Source: Rhizomys pruinosus (Eukaryota; Chordata; Mammalia; Rodentia; Spalacidae). Taken from it: a DNA stretch of 64,000 nucleotides. Position 1 is the stretch's first letter, and each line of letters starts with the position of its first letter. Made by a program: the position numbers and the translations under genes. Below, one piece after another: positions 24,701 through 36,025 of this stretch. Under the pieces are notes generated by a model. It searched no databases. It was not told the DNA's origin and saw only the letters and a list, made by a program, of their open reading frames with translations. The stretch is taken from the NCBI GenBank assembly GCA_009823505.1, contig VZQC01005757.1, positions 389,380 to 453,379 on the forward strand, given 5' to 3'.

Positions 24701-25196
24701 AACAAACAAGGAGGTAAATGTTCTTGAGAAACAGAATAAAAGGGGGAGGACAACTGTCACATTTTACTACTTTCTGTACTGCATATACAGCTCAGCTGCA
24801 GGCCAACGCTTTGGCTCTTCTGTCCCCTTCGTGTGACACCAGGAACTGACACTCTCATGATTTTGCACTGAAGATGGAGTCTCCCGTGAAAACACCCTCT
24901 CCGTAGCTTCTCTGGTAGGTACAGCTTGTTTGGAAACATGCAAAAAATGCAGAGAAAAGTCAGAGGTCTGAAAATAAGAAGACTGGTTCTGTGGTGCCCA
25001 ATACAAACAAAGTAATGATCTCTAGAAGTGCAAGGGCCAAAGGGAAACTTTAGGGAGAGGGGACTAAAAAAGCTTAAAAACTCCCCAACAAAACTTTGCT
25101 AATTCACTAGCTAAACCTGTCTTAAACATAACAGGAAGAAGTATTCAGATTAGCCTATATGAAATGCCAAATCTTACCAACCTGATAAATTCATAC
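24701..25196. other. No recognised feature
   Basis: Two overlapping minus-strand frames (24757-25006) lack domains. Confidence 0.4.
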
Positions 25197-28100
25197 AAGA
25201 ACCGAAATGTTGTTCTTTTACTATGCATCCCTCTCCATGAGAAATATTTATATGTGGGCTATTGGCACTAGCATCCACATATGAGGGACACCATTTGTCG
25301 TTTGTTTTTCTGGGACTGTGTTACTTCACTTAACATAATGTTTTCTAGCTCCATCCATTTACTTGCAAAGTTCATGATGTTGTCCCTCTTTACCGCAGCA
25401 TAGAGCTCCATTGTATACATGTACCACATTTTCTGTATCCACTCGTCAGTTGAGGGGCACCTGGGCTGGTTCCAGCTTTTTGCTATTGTGAACAGAGCTG
25501 CAATAAACATAGCTGTGCATGTATCTCTGCAGTAAGATGAGTCTTGTGGGTATATACCCAGGAGTGGTATGACTGGGTCAAATGGAAGGCTCATTTTGAG
25601 TCTTCTAAGGGTTCTCCACACTGCTTTCCACAGTGGCTGTACAAGTTTACATTCCCACGAGCAGTGGATGAGTGTTCCCCTTTCCCCACAACCTCTCCAG
25701 CACTTGGTATCATTCGTATTCCTGATCCTAACCAGTCTTATTGGAGTAAGTTGAAATCTCAGAGTGGTTTTAATTTGCATTTCCTTAATTATTAGTGATG
25801 TTGAACACTTCTTAAGATATTTCTCGGCCATCTCTAATTCCTCCTCTGTGAAGTCTCTATTCAGATCTTTGCTCCATCTTTTGAGTGGTTCATTTGTTTT
25901 CTTTCTTCTTTGTTTTTTGAGTAGCTTGTATACTCTGGAAATTAATGCTTTGTCAGATGTATCTGCAGTGAAGGTTTCCTCCCACTCTGTGGGTTTTCTC
26001 TTCAACAGAAAGACTGCATCAGAAAACTGACTGAAATGGTGAATTGGGAAGGGCGGGAGGGGTGGGAGAGGGACACAGGTGTATATTCGATTAATGAATA
26101 TTTAATTGTCATGAGTTCAACAAGTATCCAGTTTTGCCCAGACACTGTATACAGGTTATATGGTGGCTTAGGACTCAGTAAAAGTAAATTTGTGTATATT
26201 AAACAATGTTGGCTTACAGGCTCTCATAAAAACGGTAATGCATCTGAGTTAAACGGAGATATAAATTGCTGTTGTTCACGTTTGTTCTACATAAAATCTG
26301 TACAACAATAACTTTGGGATTGGCACATACAAATGTTCTCTATAATTTTTCTGTTGTATGGTATCACCTCATAGCATTCTCTTTCACTTATAAGATGACT
26401 TAACAAAAAAAAATTAAGTTTGCTCCCTAAGTTAATCACATACAGTCACCCAAAACAGCATGGGTGAACTTGATGAAAGCTGTGCCTTGATTCCACCCTA
26501 TAGGTATGTATATTACAACTGCCTTCTGGAGACTCATGGGTCAAAAAACAAACCCCCCCAAAAAAGAAAAAAAAGGGGGGGGATACAGATAGAAATGAAA
26601 CCTCTCTGTCAAAAACCTTGCAATTCAAATATTAAAACTAACTACAGGAAAAGATTTGTATGTTCCAACAGGTCAAAATGTCACAAACTTAACAGCTGAG
26701 AAAGAAAAGATACAGCTTTGCATCGAATAGGATGTACCAGAAAGTGCCAACAGAAAGGTTGGCCCACTGAACAATGAAAGGAAGAAAAGCCCCAGATTGC
26801 TACAAACATCAAACCCCTCTGTGGATCCTACTTGTAATAACTATGTATAATGAGTCCTAACGAAACTTACCTTCTAGGAGCCACAAAGGTTTTAATACGA
26901 GAGACTTTCTTACCTCCCTTCCCTGATAGAACAAGGAGAAATATGATGATGATGTCGTCCTCCAACTGTAAATTGGAGACAACTATTATAGAGGTAATCT
27001 CTTATAAAACCGGTAAAACCGCCTTCTTGAATTGACTAATAGACATAGGAACTGTGAAAAGGATTATTCTCTATTCAGAACCAAAAATAATACTAAAGTC
27101 TCCTTAAGCTATGCACTTAAGCAAAACATATTAATGCAGGAGCTCTGACATCAGCAATGGATTATTCCACCAAGGAGATGTTGGCCAGGGGATCCAAGCC
27201 CCCACAAGAGGTAAAGGCTCCTTGCCTCTAAACTGGGATACCTGCAAGAAGAGAGGCGATAAGGCCCTGCTGTCGAAGACCTGATGTTAACATGGGAAAG
27301 ATTTATCGAGACCACACATGCAAGTGTACAGATGGTCTCTGGAATACCAGAGAGTGTTACCAAAGGCTACTATACCAATAAAGCAAATATGGGTCTCCTT
27401 GAGTCAAGTAAGACTCCTTCATCAGCACCAGCCACACCTCACCTGCCTGGAAATACTGTGCAGCAGAGGCAGCCATATGCCTGTATATCACAAATCTAAT
27501 TGGCTATTGGCTCTCTCCTTGGAGGAATAACCCACGGCCAATGCCACAAGTTTGCACCCTCTAATGGTCAGGAGATGTTATAAGCCACAGTAAGTCCCTG
27601 TCATATTCAACAGAAAAAATTGTAATTCATGGATTAACATACCATCCAAATATCTGTGTCTATACCAAAGTAACCTATGATAACAATTAATACTGTTTAA
27701 ATACCTATATATCTAATTGCTTGTGCTTCATTAGTAGGATCAAAAGGTTATTCCTGGACAAACTGTCAGACCATGAAAGAAAACAGCCAGAAGTGATCAG
27801 AGTCCAAGACAACAGCTCCAGAGAAAGTAGACTGTTTTGCTTCTCATCCACCTGTGCCCCTTGTCTAAGCCTAGGGAAAAATCTGCGGAAGAGGGGGCAT
27901 GGTAGAATGTAAGGGCTGTGATTGGGGTGAATGGTGAACCTACAGCAATATAGCCTGGACACTCATTTGATCAACTTGATTGAACATACAAGCCCCCCCT
28001 GCTGGATGGTGGGACCAAGGGGCTGTGTGCAGTTGGGCACAACTGCTTGCAAATTTGTTTTACATGAAGGATGCTTGTACTCATAAATTATCACTTATTG

Positions 28101-28267
28101 CTAAAAAATGGAAAAAAAAAACTGAAAGATGCAGGACAGTCATGGCAGAATGCATGATCTGGGATGGGTGGGGTGGGATGGGGGGAAGGGAAGGGGAAAT
28201 ATGCCTGAACTGAATTGGATAATGATGTATGAAATACACAAATCATCAATAAAAAAAAAGAACCGAA

Positions 28268-28271
<4 letters not shown>
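25197..28271 (+). mobile_element. L1 insertion, 5'-inverted, with ~2.3-kb 3' region and 14-bp TSD
   Basis: The TSD AAGAACCGAAATGT lies at 25197-25210 and 28258-28271. Positions 25211-26004 are ORF2 plus the first 3' UTR bases on the minus strand. From 26005 the 3' UTR continues on the plus strand, from the point where the inverted part stops. This is the twin-priming structure. The 3' region runs about 2.25 kb to an A tail at 28251-28259. It holds a G-rich block (about 26046-26071), a ~2-kb extension shared with the L1 at 54585-57157, and a terminal segment (28126-28250) like the L1 ends at 42880-43125 and 48620-48835. Confidence 0.93.
25265..26004 (-). pseudogene. L1 ORF2 C-terminal fragment, 245 codons open
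   Basis: On the minus strand the frame is open from 26005 to 25268. It encodes the ORF2 C-terminal domain: [15 protein letters not shown] near the start, then the Cys/His motif CX3CX7HX4[29 protein letters not shown] and a C-terminal [10 protein letters not shown]. The endonuclease and reverse transcriptase domains are missing because of 5' truncation. The intact frame suggests moderate age. Confidence 0.9.

Positions 28272-28299
<28 letters not shown>
28270..28299. repeat. (TG)n microsatellite
   Basis: About 15 TG units begin within the last bases of the 3' TSD of the preceding L1. Confidence 0.95.
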
Positions 28300-28300
<1 letters not shown>

Positions 28301-28344
28301 GGAAAGGATATTGTGTGTAACTTTTTCTTTAAAACTAGCATTTT

Positions 28345-28700
28345 TTAGCATCATTAATCACTGGGGAAATGCAAATCAAAACTACAATGACCTCATCTCA
28401 CTGCATTTAGAATGCTTATTATCAAAAAGCTCCCAAATAATAAATGCTGGTGAGAACAAGAACAAAGAAGAAAGTAAACTCATCTAACAGTCACAGAAAA
28501 CAGTATGCAGATTCTTTAAAAGATTTAGCAGATCACAGTTACTTTTTCAGAACTGTCATGAGGCTGCATCAAGTTGGTAGATAACACAACAATAAACAAT
28601 TCTATTCAGCATGTGTCTGTAGTGGATTAAGCTTATGGACATCTATTGCATTTGTCCTAGTTCAGATTGCATATTGTAAGTCTTCATGTCTAAGTCATAT
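28345..28700 (+). mobile_element. Old L1 ORF2 fragment
   Basis: AGCATCATTAATCACTGGGG, AAATGCAAATCAAAACTACA and TATTATCAAAAAGCTCCC follow the conserved ORF2 C-terminal nucleotide sequence, as at 45835-45900, with heavy decay. The right boundary is uncertain. Confidence 0.75.
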
Positions 28701-28984
28701 CTGAAAGTTCTGTTTTTAATTTGAATATACATTCAATCTTGAAGCCAAATTATTTCTCCAGATAGGGCAGGCTCTAAGTCTTGTATGAAGAATTGCCATA
28801 TTTTCTGGTTGGGGAATTTGAAAGACCACTTAAGAGCGTGCATCGTCCACTGAAAGCCAGGAGTCTTGGCTGGCCAACTGGGCCAAAGTCTCATCACAAG
28901 AAGTATTGTGGGTTTGGGGTACTTAGTCGTGGCAGGACACTGCACTACAAAGCATTGGAAGTTTTGTGCACTCAAATAGCAACT

Positions 28985-29155
28985 GGCAGCTAACAACTCT
29001 CTGGAACTCCAGTTCCAGGGGAATCCAACATCCTCTTTTGACCTCTGCAAGCATTGTGACCTTGCACAAAACAGGTACACTTACGTATATGTGGGCAATA
29101 CACTTATACACATAACATGGAAATAATAAAGAACATATTTTTTAAAATAAATAAC
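28985..29155 (+). mobile_element. B2-family SINE, 5'-truncated, old
   Basis: Contains the 3' two thirds: GGCAGCTAACAACTCTCTGG, CTCCAGTTCCAGGGGAATCC, GACCTCTGCAAGC and TACACTTATACACATAAC. It has a single copy of the 17-bp unit. The tRNA-like 5' part is missing or too decayed. Confidence 0.8.
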
Positions 29156-30460
29156 TCTCCTTATCACTGTTATTCAGGAAAAACAGACATATTTTGGTTG
29201 GTCACATATGTGCTATGGTTCAACTGTAACTTCCAACTGTACATTTACCTATTAAGGAATGGAAGCGTTAAACTAAAATGTAAAAATCTGCAATTGAAAT
29301 TCAGAGAAATTTCTTTCTAAAACTGTATTAGTTTTTAATCAAATAGTACTTTAAAATAGAAACTGTCATTTAAGCCAATGAAGTTTAGGCATATACACTG
29401 TGAATTACATACAGTGAAGATCGAACTGCTAAAAGAAAGATCACATGATGTGTGTGAATAAAGATAGACAATGGTGCAGGTGGTGGTGGGTGCATAATAA
29501 TGAGAACAGTAGGTCAGAGCACAGCAATCAATACCAAAGAGAAATCAACACACATTCAACATCATCCTCATGGTGCTAAGCTGATTATCCACTTCAGGTA
29601 ATTGAGGCAGCAAGATGAATGTGTCAAGAAGCCTTTATTCTCCTCTTTTGGAATGGAGAGCTAGGCTTACAGGTTAACTGATGTCTTGTGTTGCTCATCA
29701 CTCCATAGCTAGTCATAGATTCCGAGGGAGAGAGGCACCTTTTGCAGTGATTGATGCCTGCATCATTTCTATTATCTTTAAACCATGCTTATTAGTATAA
29801 AAAGAGTGACTTCTGAGTTTTTGCACTTGCACACAAATATATTTAAATACCCACTAAACATAGATGCTTGGGTAAACATATACAGATGCACATCAGTTAT
29901 TTTACCCAAAGGCTCATGTTCCTGAACTTCAGGAAATGGCCTCACCTGTGTTAGTCTTACATCGTGGGTAGATCTGTGCTCCACTAACTGAGCTGAAAAG
30001 TAAGTAGAACCCACAGGAAGGAGTTTCTAGGCACCCATGGGATTTGGAGAACCTTGTTTTCCTCCAACTTGCAGAGCCAGCATCCTTGGTGAAATACTGT
30101 TACTTCATCTCTCATCATCATCAGGAAAGTTTTGAGATCTCTAATCTGTTAGCTGGAGACTTTCCATGTCTCCTCAGAAACTCATAAGCACTCCACAAAT
30201 ATTAGCTTCTGTTTTCTCTACATGTGTGCACCACATCGAGTTCCTTTTGCAAGTGTGGTTTGTAGAGTGGGCATACCCTCATTGTATATATGGAAGTCCA
30301 AATGTGCACACCATGGGGCACACATGACCAGCCATTTTTAGAGAGAGGCGGGCCTACCACTCCAAACATATACTTGGTTGAGGATTCTAGGATACTCTGG
30401 GAAAGAAGTGAGCCGGTGTGAAGGCTAAGGTGGCATCCTGGATTTAATAAAATGAAAATT
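29156..30460. other. No recognised feature
   Basis: No identifiable repeat. Short frames only. Confidence 0.4.
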
Positions 30461-30464
30461 ATGT

Positions 30465-30600
30465 TATAGGTTGAATTGTACCACAACCCCCAAATATAGT
30501 CATGACATAGGCAGAACAAAGAGAACTCTCTATGACACGATTCCTATAAGAAGATAAGGTAGAGCCTCTGGGACCCAGGACCTTTGTGCTGGTTGGTGGC
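30465..30600 (+). mobile_element. Possible MLT-type LTR fragment
   Basis: GGTTGAATTGTACCACAACC, CCCAAATATAGTC and TATGACACGATTCCTATAAG loosely follow the 5' half of an MLT1-type LTR. Weak match. Confidence 0.3.
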
Positions 30601-30681
30601 ATTAACAGACTTAGAGGTGAATGGTATTCATGTGGTCACAATAGGGTATGACACCTAGAAGAACTGGATTTGCTAGCATAC

Positions 30682-30683
<2 letters not shown>

Positions 30684-30725
<42 letters not shown>

Positions 30726-31092
30726 TGTGCATGCATGTGTGTCTGCTCCATGTACACATTCATGTGGGAATGTGCACATGCACATGAAGGTGTATGTGTG
30801 TGTTTTGTGCATGCACATGGAGGACAAAAGTCAATGCTGGATGTCTTTTTCAGTGTCTGTTCACCTTATTTTTTTGAGACAGGGTCTCTCACTGAACATG
30901 GAGCTCATTGATTCTGTTAGGTGGACATTCCAGTGAGCTCCAGGGATCTGCCTGTCTCTGCCACTATCCGATGCTGAGGTAACAGGGATATACTGCTGAT
31001 CCCAGGTTTTTATGTAGATGCTGGGGCTCAGAGTTCAGATTCTAATGTTTGTGTGAGGGCACTTTCCTGACTCAGCAATCTCGCCAGCCCCT
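30684..31092 (-). mobile_element. B4/RSINE1-type SINE with (GT)n
   Basis: A pure GT run (30684-30718) and a GT-rich lead-in are followed by TTGAGACAGGGTCTCTCACT, GAACATGGAGCTCATTGATT, CCAGGGATCTGCCTGTCTCT and CTCAGCAATCTCGCCAGCCC. This is the order of rodent B4/RSINE1 copies in reverse complement. Confidence 0.8.
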
Positions 31093-31109
31093 CCAGTATA
31101 GGTATTCTT

Positions 31110-31245
31110 TCTTTAGAGACAGGGTGGTTCTGTAGCCCCAGTTGACCTGGACCTCTTTTTAGAACTTGCTGGCCTCAATCTGACAGAGATTTGCCTGCCT
31201 TTGTGTCAGAAATGCTGGGATTAAAGGCAAGTGCTACCATACTGG
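31110..31245 (-). mobile_element. B1 SINE, old
   Basis: AGAGACAGGGTGGTTCTGTA, CCCCAGTTGACCTGG and AATGCTGGGATTAAAGGCAA show a diverged reverse-complement B1 just beside the B4/RSINE1 copy. Confidence 0.85.
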
Positions 31246-31477
31246 CTATCCAGTGTATTTATGTAATCATGGTGTAATTTGAGCCTTTCCTTCATCAGAT
31301 GAAGGAATGTAGATTGAGATTATTAAATTTTGAGGAAAGGTATTCATCAAGAAAATGATTGTTGTCTTGATGCAAAGTATGGTCAGCGTTTATGAGTCTT
31401 GATGCACAGTGGGTTATACTTTACATTCAACTAGTTTTAAAACACTTTAGGATAGAGCCGAAATTACCCACCTGTAA

Positions 31478-31835
31478 AGTTTCCTGAGTTTCCATAACAG
31501 ACTACCACAGATGGAGAGACTTAAACAGAAGCATGTCTATGGCTCACAGTTATGGAGACTGGAAATCCAAGACCAAGGTATTGCCGAAGTGGATTCTCTT
31601 GAGACGTCTTCTCCTTGGCCTGTAGAAGACTGTTTTCTCCAAGTGTCAACACAGGACACTTTCTCTGTACATGCACTGCTGGCGGATCTTCTTAAGAGGA
31701 CACCAGTCCTCCTGGGTAATTGTGTCACCCTTATGACTTTATTTCACCTTAACTTCTTCCTTAGAGGCTCTGTCTCCAAATATGGAGACTACAGTTTTAA
31801 TATATGGATGGAGGGACTTAACGAATAACAGCATT
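31478..31835 (-). mobile_element. MLT1-like ERVL-MaLR LTR, antisense
   Basis: CTCACAGTTATGGAGACTGG, AAATCCAAGACCAAGG, AAGAGGACACCAGTCCTCCT and GAGGCTCTGTCTCCAAATAT occur in the order of a reverse-complement MLT1-type LTR. The 105-codon frame at 31511 is a by-product. Confidence 0.65.
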
Positions 31836-32275
31836 TCAATTGTATTAAGTGAAGGCTCACAGCAGGGGATGCATCTTTATTAAGAGGTCTGGGTTGATAA
31901 TAGAAGATCACTGAAAGAAATGGCTTGGGGACAAACACTCAAAGTATGAAGATTAAGTTGACACAAAATGGTCTCATCAGAAGCTACCATTCCTCATTAG
32001 AAAGCCATCCTTCTCAGACAAACTTGAAGAATCTTTCACAGGATGTTTTCAGTGCTCCTAGAAGATGACATACCACAGCTATTTTAGTTTTTTCAATGAG
32101 CTGACTGAGATAAGCTTTAGGTAGGAACAAAATTAAGGGACATGTGACCATCAGCAGAAAGTAAGAGAAGTGTAGAACCCAGAAGACCCCAGACAGGTTG
32201 AGTTTCGATTGTGATCCTGGTAGTAAGCACATCAGCCACTGGAAAGCAGAAATGAAGACCGATGTGAAACGGCCT
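31836..32275. other. No recognised feature
   Basis: The 140-codon minus-strand frame (32014-32436) overlaps the following B1 and has no domain. Confidence 0.4.
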
Positions 32276-32402
32276 GGTGGCAATGCCTGTAATCTTAGCT
32301 CATGAGATGCTGAGGCAGGAGGATAAGTTCGAGGCCAACCTGGGCTACATAGCAAGCTATAAGCCAACCTGGACCACATAGTGAGACTTCGTTGTAAACA
32401 AA
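32276..32402 (+). mobile_element. B1 SINE, old
   Basis: GGCCTGGTGGCAATGCCTGT, GATGCTGAGGCAGGAGGATA and CGAGGCCAACCTGGGCTACA, with an internal partial repeat of the GCTA(T)AAGCCAACCTGG part. Confidence 0.85.
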
Positions 32403-34490
32403 GGTGTGAAACTGCTACCCATTGCTTTTGATGCAATTTTTATATACTAGAAGTATTCATTTTCCTTGGTGGGTATATCCTGAGGAAATAATTCAAAGAT
32501 GTACTCTGCAGTTTTATTTATAAGGTGGAATATCTAGTAGAGACTGTTTCTTAGGTGTTTGGCAGTTGGTCCAATAAAATATTATGACCAGACTGTGGAC
32601 AATTACATAGTTGTTAAAACCATGATTATTAGTTTTGCTAATGTACAAATTGCTTGTCTTTATTTTAGATGAGTAAGAATTAGACACCTGAGGGCGTGTG
32701 TACACACACACACACACACACACCACACACACAGCAAAAGAGCTATATAAAATCCACACAAGGAAGCCTAGAAGAATATATGTCAAATTCTAAGAGTGAG
32801 ATCTTTAGGTGTTAAGAGTATTATTTCAAATATAATTTTGTTCTTTTTAAATATCATCATAATAGTGATGACCTTAGAGTATTACTATAATAAAATGAAG
32901 TGATCTGATATGTATTTAAAATATGTAATGATAAATTGTTCCATTCAATATCTGCATTTATTTGACTCCCACTAATTACACGTGAGAGCACAGTTTCAAG
33001 ACCCCAGTCTGAGCAGTCATAGGTCACAGGGGTTTTCCAAAGTGAGCAAGTGAACAGAATAGCACCTACCACCTTACTAATCTAGTGCATGACTATGCCG
33101 AGATATTTTCTGCAAGCAGCACCTTCATTCCCACGGTCCCCACTCCGGTTCCTTCCTTGGAGCTTCTGCAAAAGCCCCTGGCTTATCTGTCCAGGGCTTA
33201 TTTTCTTCTTCCTGCTGCCCAGGTACCTACTTTTGTTTCCTGAGTGAGTAAATAAAACTCACTGAATTTCAGTATTTTAATTTTTCAAAATTTAAAGGAT
33301 GAAAAAGCTGCGAGGTGTTTGAAAGGCTTTCTCAGCAGAAGGGATTGCGAAGAGATCGGAGTGACTTCCGGTGAGGGGCCTTCTCTTCCAGGCAGAAACG
33401 CCCTCTGCAAATGGAGGGAACTCGAACATAAAGGTGAAAGAAAATGAATCATTTCTATGCCTGTGGGGCAGGAAAGAAGTTAAAGATAAGTAAAAGACTG
33501 TGAAGAAAAGAAATGCAGTAAATCAAGATTAAAAGCTGTGCTTTTCTCTACTCCACAGAATACACTCGTGGTTCCTTTATCCTGCAATAACGCACTGTGC
33601 AGAGGCTCTGGGATGGCTGGAGATAGGAGAAGCGAATATGAACAATGAGCTGAATTTCTTCTTGGCTCTTCTAAAATTGGTCTTCAGCAACGTGAAAAGA
33701 AAGCTTTGATTGCTGCGTCCAAGAATCTCTCTAGAATTCAAACCAAGACTTAACTTCTTCCCCCTAATAAAATGAATCTAAAAAGTGAAGAAAAATCTCA
33801 GCTTACAGAAGACTCCTTTGTTCTTCCTTTACAAATAATGTCATAACGTGGCACGTTGAAATTTGTAGTACACTGGGTTAAGCATTAATCCTAAACAACA
33901 TTAGGAACTTAATTTCCTGGAATTTTAACTGCCACCCCATGTTGGATAGAATCTTAGAGTAAGAACGATTGCACCTTGCTTTGGAGACTTTGGTAAGGTT
34001 GCTATGACAACAAAACTTTAGGGCATTGTAGTCTACATGGAATCACAAAATGACAGATGGCCCATTATGGAACTGTACATATTTGGAGATGAAAAGAAAA
34101 CACATCAATCTGTAGGCCACTCATTCGCTGTGCTGATGTAGAAGAGTTGAGATAGGATAACTGAGTGGGGTGATACCCCACAAGGGAGTGGAAAGGTTAA
34201 AGTAAAGCTTTATTTATTGTGATAGCATGCTAACTGACTTGAAGGCTGCTGGTAGATCACTGCCTTGCCCCAGCCACACAGAGCATTCTAGACTAGTAGG
34301 TTTTACCTGGGACGGTTCAGTGACATTTCTTCGAAGATGACTACTAGTTGGATCCCAAAGTAAGGCTGACTGAAAAGAGTAAGAAAGTGATGGAGTCCAG
34401 GTGGGAGGGTTTATCTCCTTCCCTTTCCCATCTTCTGAGTGGTTTTGGCAGGATTTGAGGTGAGAGAGATGATGGCACATTCAGCAGGGT
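32403..34490. other. Mostly unrecognised; one (CA)n run
   Basis: A (CA)n tract sits at 32701-32732, interrupted once. The segment at 33110-33265 is less AT-rich and ends GTAAATAAAACTCACTGAA, which resembles an LTR or 3' end with a poly(A) signal, but I cannot assign it. Confidence 0.4.
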
Positions 34491-34493
34491 TGG

Positions 34494-34878
34494 TGTGCTA
34501 GATAGCTTTAATTGTCAATTTGACACACTTGGTTACGGAGAACCTCAGCTGAGGAATTGTCTCCATTGGATTGGCCTCTGGCCACATCTGTGGGATATTA
34601 TCTTGATTGTTGAGAGACATGAGAGGGTCCAGGCCACTGTAGGTGGTACCACCTCTGGACAGGTGGTTCTGTATTATATAAGAAAGCAACCAGAGCACAG
34701 GCTAGAGGACCAAGCCAGTGAATAGCATTACTTCACAGCCTGTGTGTTAGGTTCCTGTCCTGAGTTCCTGCCTTGGCTTCCCCTGGTGATGGACTGTGCT
34801 ATAAGGCAATAAACCCTTTTCTCCCCAAGTTGATTTTGGTCAGGGTTTTATCATAGCAATAGAAAGGAAATAGAACAG
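34494..34878 (+). mobile_element. Rodent LTR-like dispersed repeat, copy 1
   Basis: Starts GTGCTAGATAGCTTTAATTG, continues GTCAATTTGACACACTTGG and CCACATCTGTGGGATATTAT, and ends AATAAACCCTTTTCTCCCCA then CATAGCAATAGAAAGG. An inverted relative lies at 39536-39930. The architecture (no coding capacity, AATAAA near the 3' end) fits a solo ERVL-MaLR-type LTR. I do not assign a family name. Confidence 0.65.
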
Positions 34879-35259
34879 TGTGCATCATTTTTAGTTCTAA
34901 GATGCAATAGATTTAGATGATGGGCCAAATTGGATAACTAAAAACACTATGTGACGTTTTGAGCAAGGATGATCCTTAATACAATGTATGCATATTCAAG
35001 GGGTTATTTAGCTGGAACTGTTGTGAAAGTCTTGGTAGTTTTACTTGAACTGAAGAGTTCAGCATTTTTAATTACTAAAGTATTAATTATCCAGACAAGA
35101 AAATCATAGTCAATTGAGACAGTTTTTAATTGACCATTTTTAAGATGCCTTTGAAAGTGCAGTTTTCTGTTCATTTTCTCTATCCCTTTGTTTTTATATT
35201 TTATTTTTTCTTTTCTATTTCTCTTCCTTCCATCCTTGTTATATGTCTATTAATTTTTA
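34879..35259. other. No recognised feature
   Basis: T-rich sequence leads into the SINE tail. Nothing identifiable. Confidence 0.4.
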
Positions 35260-35483
35260 ATATTTTATTTATTAGTTTTTTAAATTTCATGTGTGTGAGT
35301 GTATTGCCTGCATGTAAGTGCATCTGTTGTTCAATGCCCAAGGAGGCCAGAAGAGGGCGTTGAATTCCCCCAGAACTGGAGTTACGTAGGGTTGTTAGCC
35401 ATCAAATGGGTGCTGGGAATTGAACCCAGGTCCTCTGCAAGAGCAGCCAGTGCTCCTAACTGCTGAACCATATCTCTAGTCTC
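35260..35483 (-). mobile_element. B2-family SINE, older
   Basis: GAGTGTATTGCCTGCATGTA, CCAGAACTGGAGTTACG, GGTGCTGGGAATTGAACCCA and CTGCTGAACCATATCTCTAG form a complete reverse-complement copy with decayed CpGs and only one copy of the 17-bp unit. Confidence 0.93.
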
Positions 35484-35741
35484 TGTGCTATGTATAAATA
35501 ACTAAAAATCCCAGACAATGGGTAGATTTGAAGTTATGCCATAGGTTATGTGTTAATAAAACCAAACAAATTTTACCTGTCTTCAAATATTCCAAGAAAA
35601 GGGAATCAGAAAGAAATTCTCTGTGGCCACATGGGAGATAATTAAGAAGAAATGTTTCAGCTGAAAACTTTGAAAATTTCTAAACTGTCAACACTTATCA
35701 AATCAATATGATACCTTTGAAGGTACCAAGCCCCTCTCATT

Positions 35742-36025
35742 AGAAGTCGTCATGGCGGGGCTGGAGAGATAGCCTAGCGGTTAAGAGCACCGACGCTCTT
35801 GCAGAGGACCCGGGTTCGATCCCCAGCACCCACATGGCAGCTAAGAACCGTCTGTAGCTCCAATTCCAGGAAAACTCCAGTTCCAGGGGAATCCGAGACC
35901 CTCTTCTGACCTCTGCGGCATTGCACGACAGGGGTGCACAGACCTGCATGCAGACAGTACATTCATACACATACAAAAATAAATAAATTAAAAAAAAATT
36001 AAAAAAAAAAAGAAGTCGTCATGGC
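35742..36025 (+). mobile_element. B2-family SINE with exact 15-bp TSD
   Basis: AGAAGTCGTCATGGC occurs at 35742-35756 and 36011-36025. The body at 35757-36010 is full length with the GGGTTCGATCCCC B box, the 17-bp duplication and an uncorrupted A-rich tail. Young insertion. Confidence 0.97.

Noticed and set aside
27721..27912. A 63-codon open frame at 27721-27912 with a counterpart at 56734-56925 in the other long-3' L1, suggesting a conserved small protein.
   Set aside because: By eye the two differ at about 13 bases in 189, and about 10 of 63 residues change, so nearly every substitution alters the protein. That is neutral decay of a repeat and not coding constraint.
28126..28354. A possible CRISPR-like or regularly spaced repeat from the clustered TG units and G-runs.
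   Set aside because: It is an L1 3' end, its A tail and a simple TG microsatellite in mammalian DNA.
32014..32436. A 140-codon minus-strand frame, considered as a host exon.
   Set aside because: About a third of it is a B1 SINE, the rest shows no domain, and no supporting splice structure was recognised.
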